Assembly: GCA_002049455.2 (NCBI GenBank) | Contig: KV918848.1 | Location: 62,001-126,000, forward strand | DNA: 64,000 bases | Reading direction: 5' to 3' | DNA from: Porphyra umbilicalis | Lineage: Eukaryota; Rhodophyta; Bangiophyceae; Bangiales; Bangiaceae | In this document: piece after piece, positions 22,377-33,200 of the stretch | How the letters are laid out: the number at the start of each line of letters is the position of its first letter | Numbering within the stretch: the first letter of the stretch is position 1 | Notes under the pieces: model-generated | What the model was told of the DNA's origin: nothing | Seen by the model: only the letters and a program-made list of their open reading frames with translations | The model's database searches: none | Made by a program: the position numbers and the translations under genes

Positions 22377-25300
22377 ATGGGGACAACGCCAGCAGCCGGG
22401 GGTGCGACCACCAACGCGCCAGAGGCGGGACGCGGGGGTGCGCAAGCACATCGACGTGGTGACGGCGTGGCGGCGGTCCAACCGCTGCCGGTGGGGGTGG
22501 TCCAGCCGCTGCCACCTGCCGCGGCAACCTCCCAGCCGTTGATGACCGACGTGACGGGCAGCCCCCTTGACGTTGAACCAGACTCCCTCCCAGTGGGCAC
22601 AACAGTGTGGGTTGAAGTCGGCTTCTTCAGGTACGGGACGCGCTGTCGGTCCGTGGTGCTGGATCACGTCGACGAGATCGAGCCGGACTCGCTCAAGGAC
22701 TTGGCCGCCCACCCGATCCAAGGTCTCGCCATTCGCGGCGAGCGCCACGGCGTCGTCGTCGAGGGCCACCACCGTCTGCTTGCGGCTGAGCGGCAGCTGG
22801 CGGGAGAGGGCTACCCCGATGGCTGGACGCGGGTACCCTGGTTGGTCCTCGGGTCCCCCACGACCGAGGCAAAGGCGGCCAACCCGACCGACGCGACGCG
22901 CGTGGTCATGGCGTCAAACAAGAACACGACCACGGCGCGGACCCTGCGTATGGCGTCTGTCGACTTCTTCATGTCAATGACCTTTGTGCGGGACGACCTG
23001 GTTAGGGAAGACGACATCCCCGTCCGCAAAGTGACTCTCGCGGAGGTTCTGCGCAGCGCGGGCAGAGCTGACGGGGCCTCGACGGAGGAGGGGCTCGTCA
23101 AGTGGATATCGGAGAACCGCACGTACACGTGGTACCGCCTCCTGCAGGCGATCAAGCCGTGGACTTCTGACCACCTGACTGCGGCGCGGCAAGCGCGCGC
23201 TGCGCCTGTCGACACGCGGTGCTGGGAGCTGTTCCTGTTCCTGGGCCGCCGCGTCGATGATCTGGCCGACGTGCTCGTCGACGCAGACGGGCCCGCCGAA
23301 ACGGATGGGGCACCGGCCACGGCTGGCACACGTGCCAGTAGTGGCGGTGGCGCCAGTGCAGGGGGGCGCTCCCGGGTCGGGTTTACGGACCGCCCGGCGG
23401 ACCGCCTGCCCCGGGTTGCATGGAGCATGCTCCGCTGCCCTGTGCTGGTGTCCCATCAGTGGCGCAACTTTGGGGGCCCCTCTCTCCCAAAGCTCGCGAA
23501 AGGACCACCCAAGCGCACCAAACGAGGGCGGCGCTCGGGTGCGGGGCCATCCCAATCCCCGTCCGACGAGGAGGAGGACGCAGACGCCGCCGAGGGCAGC
23601 TCTGACGCGCCCATGGACGTCGACCGAGACGGGGTGGCGTCGGTCGCCGTGGACGGTGCGCCCGACGGTGGCGACGGCGCGCCGCCAACAAAGGTGCGCC
23701 GCGTCAGTCGCGGTGCCGCGGCCGCGCGCGGTGTCGACAGCGTTGCCACGGGTACGGACAAGGCGGCCGCCGGCGCGGCATCGAGTGCGCCCCGAGACGT
23801 TGCAGACGAGGGACGTGCTGCATCGGCCGGCGCCGCGGCGATGACCGGTCCAGCTGCGGGTGCCCCGTCAAAGCTCTCCGCTGCTGTTGTCGCTGCGGCG
23901 GTGGATCGCTCCCAGGCGCTGTGCGAGACTGCTGCGTATTGTGTGATCGACAAGACCACCACTACGCGCCGTGTGGCACCGTCTGGTCCCTACGCGACCC
24001 CGTGGGAGCGGCTCTGGTGGTTTACCCAACTCGCGCGCGACGTGACGGCGGCGCACCCGTTTCTCGAAGACGTCAACGACACGAGGCCCTCAAAGCCGAC
24101 GCCCAAGCGTGCGGGCAAGGCCCCGTCCAAGCGCGCGGGTGCGGCGGACGGGGCGCCGGCGGCGCGCAACACCCCCGGTCGTGCTTCCCGCGTCGCTCGA
24201 CAGGGGGGCACCCTAAAGACCAGGGCGGCCAAGGCGATCGTCGCCGGTGCGACACCGCGTCCGCGACGGACGCCCGACCCGGTCGGCACCGTCGACCGCG
24301 AGCTGCGGGGCTTTCGCGTCAAGGCGCAGATCATGGCGTGCGTGCGATCGTGGGACGTGCTTGCCATCTTGTGTGGCTTCCCCGACAGTGAAACCATGCT
24401 GTCGCCCTACCTGTTGTGGTCCGCCACGAATGTGTGTTTTGAGCCGATCACCGACGCCCGGTTGGGGTTCGCCCCCCTGGCGAGTCGCCATCGCCTGTGG
24501 CATGGGCAACGGCCCTCGGTGGACCCAGCCGTGGTCGACGCCGCTGCGTTGCGGCGGCTGGACGCTTTGCCGCGGGCGGATCGGGCGTTGCGGACAGCGG
24601 CCGTTCGCTTTGTCGAGCACGTCGTTGCCGTTTCCAACGGCAAGGACGTTTGGTCAAACACCTACAACCCGCTGTCCATGCGCGCCGACATTGGGAGTTT
24701 GAGCGGCGCGTCCTTCCTTCGACCCCGGCGCACGCTGGTGGATGGGCTGGCGCCCGTCTTGTCGAGCTACCTGAAGCAGCTGCGTTTGCCGGTCGAGGCG
24801 GACCCCGCCGACGCTGTGCGTGCCCCCGTCGCGCCGGAAGGGGCCCTACCGACAGACACCTCTGTCGGGCTGGTGGCCGGCTTGACCGACGCGGAGCGTG
24901 ACGCCTTCCAGGTGGTCGACCGCGCTCTGGCAGAGGAGTGCCGCACGTACGAGCTCGACTTTTGGAAGTTCCCCGTATCCCGCCTCCAGCTGCGCGTCCA
25001 GCTGCTGCTGACGGACATTCCGTGGAATACGCGGCGTGTCGCTGGCAATGACAACTCTGACCACGACGTCTTTACCGACTCGGACCGGGGGGTGCTGTGT
25101 GACTTTGCGACGTCCAGCGTTCGGCAGGGGGGCCACGCCATCATCATGTGTTCCTTCTCCCAGTTTTCGGACCTGTCCAAGACCCTCGAATCGTACAAGG
25201 CCCCGACGACGAACGAGTCGCTGTGGGCGGTGGACGCGGGCCCCATGGCCTTTATTTGTTCGACGCCGACGGGCGCGCCGCGAAGCACCACCACCCTCGC

Positions 25301-26830
25301 CAACCACATGTTTGTGGCCGTACACGCGACGCGGCGCGGCGCGGGGTTGGCCGGCCACCGCATGGTCAACTACCGCGTGTTTGACAGTGACGTGTCGAGT
25401 ATGCCCGGCAACAGCAACGTGTACAACCATGTGACGCAGCCGACGGGTCGCGAGGTCGTCTATGCGGGCGACGGCATCCTGCGCCCCGAGCAGAAGCCGG
25501 TCAGCCTCTTGCGCGAGCTCATTCGACGCTTCACCAAACCGAGCGACGTCGTGTTGGACCTGTTTGCGGGCTCCTTTTCAACGGCGGACGCGTGCATCCA
25601 GACGCGGCGCCACAGTTGGAGCTGTGACAAGGACCCCGTGGCGGTGCGGTTTGGCAAGCGACGCGTCTTTTCGTCTTTTGTCCGCTTTTTGTCCTCGACG
25701 CACGACGGTCGAGCCATTTGCGAGCGAGATGCGGAGCTGGCATCGGCTGTCACGACCACCGTCGGTGCGCTCGACCGCAACGTGCTCTCTGACGATCGCC
25801 CGCCGGCGATGCGGCCTGCGCGGCGCAGCATTTTGCAGCCGCCCGCGACGGAGATGGTGCCACACACGGTGCTGCCGAGGCACATTGTGGACCACGTCGT
25901 GGCCGCGTACGTCCCGCTTGCTGCCGCGGACGTGGTGACACCCGTGGAGATTGGGGCGATGTACGCCACGCATCCGCGAAAGTGGCGGCGTGCCCTTCGG
26001 TTTCTTTTTGAGGATTTTCCGCTCGCGTCTCTCCGCGCCGCCGACGCGTCTGCCTGTGGCGTCCGCCTTGGCGTCTCGACCGTGCCGGATGCGGGCCTCG
26101 GCTGCTTTGTCAGCCGGCCGGATGGCTTTGGCGCCCAACACACGGTCGGGTCCTTGTGGGGTCCGGTCGTGTGGCACAACTGTCAGATGGCGCAGTACGA
26201 GCAAGTCAAGAACAGCTTCTACGGGCCGATGCGCGGAAACGCGCGTGTGACGCCCCAGCTCTGCCGCTTGAACGGGCACAAGATGTCTCACTGGGCCAAG
26301 CCGTTTTGGGTTGTGCCCCTCGGCGGGTCGGCGCTCGGGTTTGTCAACCACTGGGGACCGGTCATCGGCGCGGCGCGTGTCGCCGCCGACGCGGCGACCG
26401 GCGCTTGTGGGGGGGGGGGGGGGGGAGGGGGGGGGGGGGGGGCGGCGGGGCGGCCGCGCCAGCGCATGATGCGCGTGATGCGAGTGCTGCGGGTGCTCTG
26501 GCACCGGTCGCGCCCGCGCCGGGTCCCACGCGGTCCCCATCGCCCGCGGCCGAGGGGCCCAACGCGGTGTTGAAGTGGTACACGGACATCCGTGCGGTGG
26601 AGGACCTGTCCCGGGACGATACCCTCACCCTCGTGACGACGCGGGCGGTTGCGTTTGGGGAGGAGCTGCTGGTCGACTATGGGGCCGACTTTGAGTGGAA
26701 GTTTGTGCAAAAGGCGCGCGCCGGCACGGGACGGAGCTCCCCGCAGGCGTTTGACCGATATAGGTCGGGCGGTCCCGGCGCGGCCCCACCTCGGTCGACC
26801 GGTCGTGCGTTTTGGGTGGGCGGGGGGTAG
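22377..26830 (+). CDS. ParB-like / DNA methyltransferase / SET fusion protein, one frame break in a poly-G tract
   Basis: From ATG 22377 the frame is open for 1398 codons to 26573. Residues ~75-150 form a ParB-like domain with EGHHRLLAA (E129-R133 at its start). A region rich in Ala/Gly/Asp with basic KR patches follows (~300-600). A permuted class-beta aminomethyltransferase comes next: catalytic TDIPWN (D880-W883) precedes the cofactor motif VVLDLFAGSFSTA (D1061), with QKPVSLL just before it, as in N6-adenine/N4-cytosine enzymes. The C-terminus is a SET domain: GLGCF, then VNHWGP near 26346 in the first frame; after the poly-G tracts at about 26409-26442 the second frame gives PNAVLKWY and GEELLVDYGADFEW and ends at 26830. 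A -1 shift at the poly-G is needed to join them. Predicted role: sequence-directed DNA methylation combined with protein (histone) lysine methylation; substrates are unknown. The methyltransferase target could equally be RNA. Confidence 0.85.
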
Positions 26831-27667
26831 GAACGATCGACACGCGAGATGCATCTTCTTTTTTGTAGCACAGTCAGTAGAGGTTTGGTACATTGTATCA
26901 ATACGATGTGTGCCCAATCCCAATGCGTCGACCACAGGCGACACGCCAGCGCGCCACGGTGCGACTCGGAGCGCGTCGCCCATTGACAGACGCCGTCACC
27001 GGTGTGGGTGCGCCACTGTGCTGCGCGACGGACCACAACACTGACGCGCCTGTTGCAACGGCGAGCGTGCGGCGCTTGGGGGCTCGCGATGCGCTGACCT
27101 GGAAACGTGTGCGCGCAATTGCGAATTTGTCCTCTCGACAACCTCCAAAAACCTTCCAAGGTCGCCCTGAACAGCCGATGTGGACCAGTGGAATGGGTGG
27201 ACAGCGTCTGACATGCTTACACATTCGCCCGATGCAACTCTACATACATCCTGGAACCGCACGCCTGGGTGTCAAGGAGTCTGCAAAGGTGGGCCAATCT
27301 CACGACAAAGCACCGGTCTGTTCCTTGAGGTCGTGTCCAAGCCCGAGTCAACAGCCCACAAGCGTGAGAAAAACGCTGATTGGTGGATGCACTGACGCCA
27401 CCCAACCCGATTCTATTTTTTACGGACTAGCAATAAATACAGTGGCAGATCGTCCATCCCCCACCGTCGCGGCACCGGTGGTCACGTGACGCCCAGCGCG
27501 TACGGTATGGGGGGTACAACACCGACTGCGACAGTGCACTGGACGGGTCTGCCACAGGGCCCACGAGATGGGCGGTTGTGGTTTCCGCGGTGGGGACGGC
27601 TGCATTGCTGTTGCTGAGAGGTGGCTGTCAGCCCATCGTGATTGGTCGTCCCGCCGGCGCCAGCCCC
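26831..27667. other. Intergenic region upstream of the first ATAD2-like gene
   Basis: No convincing gene; the open frames here lack coding character. It contains the 10-bp palindrome GTCACGTGAC (27481-27490), an AATAAA at 27432-27437 that may belong to the upstream transcript, and an inverted CCAAT box (ATTGG) about 25 bp before the TATA box. Confidence 0.5.
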
Positions 27668-27674
27668 TATAAAA
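27668..27674 (+). promoter_or_regulatory. TATA box of the first ATAD2-like gene
   Basis: TATAAAA lies 187 bp before the ATG at 27855, with ATTGG (reverse CCAAT) a short distance upstream. Confidence 0.6.
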
Positions 27675-27854
27675 CGTTGGTGGGCGCCGCGGCTCGGGGC
27701 AGAGACGGGACGGCCAGCGCGGTGGTCCAGATAGTGACACCCTCCTCTCCCACCCCACACACACCAACTGCCCCCGTGGCCGCGTCGGTCGGGCGCCCCC
27801 CCCCCCCGCCCCCCCCCCCCTTTGTGTGTGGCGGCGGCTCCCTTGCTTGTCAAC

Positions 27855-30211
27855 ATGGACGGCAAGCCGCGTGCCACGCGAGGTGACGGTGCCGGTGGCG
27901 ACCGCGCGGGCGATGGGGTGCCCTCCCCCCCCGACGCTGGTCGGCGCGGCGTGGGTGGCGCGGCCGCGCCCGCTCGGGGCAGGCGGGGCCGGCGGGCCGC
28001 CCCCGCCGGCCTTGGGCGCCCCCCGCTGTCGTCTGCCGGGGCGCGTCCGCGTGCACCCCCCAACGCTGCCGGCCGAGGTGCCGGCGCTCGGGGTGGCAGG
28101 CGCACCAAGGCCCCGCCCGAGGCCCCCCCCGAGGCCCCCCCGAGGCCCCCCCCGAGGCCCCCCCGAGGCCCCGCCCGAGGCCCCGCCCACCACCCCCCCC
28201 CCCCCCCGATCACCTGCCACGGGCGGCGCCCAGAACCTCTCGGCGATGTATTATGGTTCCTTTTGTTCATTGTTGGCTGGCCCGCCCCCTCCGCGTCCAC
28301 AGCACCAGGAGGAGGAGCAGCCACCGCCGCAGCGACGGCAGCGCCACCGCACCCGCACGGCCGACTCACCGCGGTCGTCGACGCCACCGCCCGAGCCGCT
28401 GCAACTGCCCGACGACACGCCGGGATGGGACGCGCTTGCCGGCCAAGCGGCCAACGTGGACGCCCTGAAAGTCGCCCTCGCCGTCCTCCTGATGCCCGAC
28501 GCGCGACGGGCGGCGGGGGCCGCGACCAAGAGTGGGGTTTTGTTGACGGGCCCCCCCGGGACGGGCAAGACGCTGGCCGTCCGCCTGCTGGCGGGCCGTG
28601 CCAAGGCGCTCAATGGGGGCACCGTGGTGCCCCTGTGGGTCCTCAATGGCGGCGAGCTCCTCTCCAAGTGCGTCGGCCACGGCAAACAGTGCGTCCGGCG
28701 TGTGATGGACGCCGCCACCGCCGCGCAGCCGTCCATCATTTTTTTCGACGCGTTTGAGGCGCTCGCGGCCACGCGCACCGGCGGGCGCCAAGAGTCGATG
28801 CCCGTGATCGCCACGCTGTTGGCGTTCTTGGACGGGTTGGGGCGGCGGGACCGGGTGTTGGTTGTTGCGGCGACGTCCCGTGTCGACCTGATCGATCCCG
28901 CGTTTCGTCGGCCCGGCCGGTTTGGTACGGAGCTGCGCTTTGGGCTCCCCGACGCGGCCGGCCGCGCGGCCATCATGCGCGTGTCGGCCGCCGCGGTCGG
29001 GTGCCCGTGGACGCGGCGGACGCGGCCTGGATCGCCGCCCACACCGACGACTGGTCGGGGGCCGAGCTTGCGGGCCTCTGTGACGACGCCGCCACGACCG
29101 TCTTCGCGCGGCGGTTTCCGGGGTGGCCCGACTCGATTAAGGAGGTTGCCGACGATCCTGCCGACGTGCGTGTCGACTGGCAGGGTACCCTCTACCGGCG
29201 CGAACAGTTCACGCGGCTCGGGACGCCGCCGCCCCTGCGGCGGCCGCTCCCCGAACGCGTGGCGCCGCTGCTGGCACCGACGCTGGCCGACGTGCGGGGG
29301 TTTCTCACTCGCCACTTTCCCGTCCAACGGCTCGGGTCGGTGCCTGGGCGGTGCGCCGCCGCAGCGGCGGTTGGGTGCGGCGCGGACACTGGGTTCAGAG
29401 GCTGGCCGCGGGCCTCCCCATTTTGCCCCAGCGACTGCTCATTGACGGGGACGAGGGGATGCAACAAGGCACCGTCGCAGCTGCGGTTCTGCATGCGCTG
29501 ACACCAATGCCGATCTATGACGCGGGCTTTGTGTCGCTGACACGCGGGGCTGGTGCGCGCACCCCCCAGCAGCGGCTGGCAGAGACGATTTCCGCCGCCA
29601 CGCGCGCCGCGCCGGCCGTGCTCTTCATCCCCCACGCACACTTGTGGGTGGACGACCCGTCGGCGGGGGACTCGACGGGCCTGCGCTTTTTTGAGGCGGC
29701 GCTCCGGGACGTACCCGTCGGCACGCCGCTCCTGGTTTTGGCCACAACGGATGGGCGCGCCCGCCCTGCGTTGCTGGCCAGTTTCCCCTCCACCTTTTCT
29801 GTCGAATGCGCCACAGATGCGCAGCGCACCGACTACTGGGCCCACATCGTCGGGGTGTGGCAGGACAAGTTTGCCGTGCAGCTCGAGCAAGGTGTACGCC
29901 TACCAGTCGCCATGACGGCCGTACGCGCACGGCTGGAGGCGTTGCAGACACAGTCGGCGGATTGGAGCGTCGACGCGATGGAGCAGGTGTTTGAGGGCCT
30001 CCGCGCCCTCCTGTCCATGGAGGTCCGGACGGGGGTGGACCTGTGGGGGAGCTTTTTGGGGGCCACCGTCGCGCTCGACGGCGAAATGCCGAGTGTCGGC
30101 GCAAACACAGCAGACGGTGTCGCCAATGACGACACGTACGATGGTGGCGGCGGTGACGGCGCCGCTGACGGCTCTTGTGGACGGGCGGCAAAGCGCACGC
30201 GATGTGTCTAG
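27855..30211 (+). pseudogene. ATAD2/Yta7-like double AAA+ ATPase, frame-broken, Walker B glutamate lost
   Basis: ATG 27855 has a good context (CAACATGG). A Pro/Arg-rich N-terminus must shift +1 in the poly-C tract near 28190-28206 to join the AAA+ frame. AAA1 has Walker A GPPGTGKT (28549-28572) and arginine-finger-type FRRPGRF. Walker B reads IIFFDAFEAL, so Ala (28750) replaces the catalytic Glu. A single-base deficit near 29001-29004 (GTCGGGTGCCC) and another at about 29345-29385 shift the frame. The last frame (to 30211) carries the degenerate AAA2: LLIDGDEGMQQG, then VLFIPHAHLWVDD. ATAD2/Abo1/Yta7 proteins have the same arrangement, with Gln for the Walker A Lys in AAA2, and act as histone chaperones. 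No bromodomain follows. It aligns throughout with the gene at 39.2 kb. The loss of the catalytic Glu plus three shifts favours a decaying copy, but sequence error at G/C runs is not excluded. Confidence 0.72.
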
Positions 30212-30256
30212 ACGCAAGCACCGACCGGCGGGGGGGCTTTGCGCAGGTGGACGCGA

Positions 30257-33200
30257 GTGGGCACCCCCAGGGCACCCCACCCCGGATGGGGTGATGTACC
30301 GTTGGTTTTATGGTAGCCTGGTGGGCTACAAAAAAATATTTTGCAAAAACAACCACCCCGTCGCGGCTACCGGGTGCGGCTCGGGGGACCCCGGCGCGTC
30401 GCTGGGCACCCAAGCCCACCCCACGACGCCTGTCGGGCACCCCAGGGCACCCCCAGGACACCCCCCCCCAGATGGGGTGATGTACCACAATCCAATGGAA
30501 AACCTACGAGAGTTGACTCTAGCAATACCGTTGGTTTTATGGTAGCCTGGTGGGCTACAAAAAACATATTTTGCAAAATCAACCACCTACCGGGGTGCGG
30601 CTCGGGGGGACCCCGGCGCGTCGCTGGGCACCCAAGCCCACCCCACGACGCCTGTCGGGCACGCCCAGGGCACCCCCAGGACACCCCCCCCAGATGGGGT
30701 GATGTACCACAATCCAATGGAAAACCTACGAGAGTTGACTCTAGCAATACCGTTGGTTTCATGGTAGCCTGGTGGGCTACAAAAAACATATTTTGCAAAA
30801 TCAACCACCTACCGGGGTGCGGCTCGGGGGGACCCCGGCGCGTCGCTGGGCACCCAAGCCCACCCCCACGACGCCTGTCGGGCACGCCCAGGGCACCCCC
30901 AGGACACCCCCCCCCAGATGGGGTGATGTACCACAATCCAATGGAAAACCTACGAGAGTTGACTCTAGCAATACCGTTGGTTTTATGGTAGCCTGGTGGG
31001 CTACAAAAAACATATTTTGCAAAATCAACCACCTACCGGGGTGCGGCTCGGGGGACCCCGGCGCGTCGCTGGGCACCCGAGCCCCCCCCGACGACGCCTG
31101 TCGGGCACGCCCAGGGCACCCCCAGGACACCCCCCCCAGATGGGGTGATGTACCACAATCCAATGGAAAACCTACGAGAGTTGACTCTAGCAATACCGTT
31201 GGTTTCATGGTAGCCTGGTGGGCTACAAAAAACATATTTTGCAAAATCAACCACCTACCGGGGTGCGGCTCGGGGGGACCCCGGCGCGTCGCTGGGCACC
31301 CAAGCCCACCCCCACGACGCCTGTCGGGCACGCCCAGGGCACCCCCAGGACACCCCCCCCAGATGGGGTGATGTACCACAATCCAATGGAAAACCTACGA
31401 GAGTTGACTCTAGCAATACCGTTGGTTTTATGGTAGCCTGGTGGGCTACAAAAAACATATTTTGCAAAATCAACCACCTACCGGGGTGCGGCTCGGGGGG
31501 ACCCCGGCGCGTCGCTGGGCACCCAAGCCCACCCCCACGACGCCTGTCGGGCACGCCCAGGGCACCCCCAGGACACCCCCCCCAGATGGGGTGATGTACC
31601 ACAATCCAATGGAAAACCTACGAGAGTTGACTCTAGCAATCCCGTTCGTTTTATGGCAGCCTGGTGGGCTACATAAAACATATTTTGCAAAATCAACCAC
31701 CTACCCGGGTGCGGCTCGGCGGGACCCCTGCGCGTCACTGGGCACCCAAGCGCACCCCCCACGACGCCTGTCGGGCACGCCCAGGGCACCCCCAGGACAC
31801 CCCCCCCAGATGGGGTGATGTACCACAATCCAATGGAAAACCTACGAGAGTTGACTCTAGCAATACCGTTGGTTTTATGGTAGCCTGGTGGGCTACAAAA
31901 AACATATTTTGCAAAATCAACCACCTACCAGGGTGCGGCTCGGGGGGACCCCGGCGCGTCGCTGGGCACCCAAGCCCACCCCCACGACGCCTGTCGGGCA
32001 CGCCCAGGGCACCCCCAGGACACCCCCCCCAGATGGGGTGATGTACCACAATCCAATGGAAAACCTACGAGAGTTGACTCTAGCAATACCGTTGGTTTCA
32101 TGGTAGCCTGGTGAGCTACAAAAAACATATTTTGCAAAATCAACCACCTACCGGGGTGCGGCTCGGGGGGACCCCGGCGCGTCGCTGGGCACCCAAGCCC
32201 ACCCCCACGACGCCTGTCGGGCACGCCCAGGGCACCCCCAGGACACCCCCCCCAGATGGGGTGATGTACCACAATCCAATGGAAAACCTACGAGAGTTGA
32301 CTCTAGCAATACCGTTGGTTTTATGGTAGCCTGGTGGGCTACAAAAAACATATTTTGCAAAATCAACCACCTACCGGGGTGCGGCTCGGGGGGACCCCGG
32401 CGCGTCGCTGGGCACCCGAGCCCCCCCCGACGACGCCTGTCGGGCACGCCCAGGGCACCCCCAGGACACCCCCCCCAGATGGGGTGATGTACCACAATCC
32501 AATGGAAAACCTACGAGAGTTGACTCTAGCAATACCGTTGGTTTCATGGTAGCCTGGTGGGCTACAAAAAACATATTTTGCAAAATCAACCACCTACCGG
32601 GGTGCGGCTCGGGGGACCCCGGCGCGTCGCTGGGCACCCAAGCCCACCCCCCACGACGCCTGTCGGGCACGCCCAGGGCACCCCCAGGACACCCCCCCCA
32701 GATGGGGTGATGTACCACAATCCAATGGAAAACCTACGAGAGTTGACTCTAGCAATACCGTTGGTTTTATGGTAGCCTGGTGGGCTACAAAAAACATATT
32801 TTGCAAAATCAACCACCTACCGGGGTGCGGCTCGGGGGGACCCCGGCGCGTCGCTGGGCACCCAAGCCCACCCCCACGACGCCTGTCGGGCACGCCCAGG
32901 GCACCCCCAGGACACCCCCCCCCAGATGGGGTGATGTACCACAATCCAATGGAAAACCTACGAGAGTTGACTCTAGCAATACCGTTGGTTTTATGGTAGC
33001 CTGGTGGGCTACAAAAAACATATTTTGCAAAATCAACCACCTACCGGGGTGCGGCTCGGGGGGACCCCGGCGCGTCGCTGGGCACCCAAGCCCACCCCCA
33101 CGACGCCTGTCGGGCACGCCCAGGGCACCCCCAGGACACCCCCCCCAGATGGGGTGATGTACCACAATCCAATGGAAAACCTACGAGAGTTGACTCTAGC

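Noticed and set aside
25578..26540. 320-codon minus-strand frame opposite the methyltransferase-SET region
   Set aside because: Antisense shadow; the plus strand has the conserved motifs.
26893..27489. 198-codon frame between the fusion gene and the first ATAD2-like gene
   Set aside because: No domain, no promoter, and it ends at the presumed promoter of the next gene.
27840..28260. Alternative N-terminus of the first ATAD2-like gene from a GTG/ATG near 27826
   Set aside because: The ATG at 27855 has the better context; the other frame is a Pro/Arg run. The poly-C tract makes the choice uncertain, so this is a preference and not proof.
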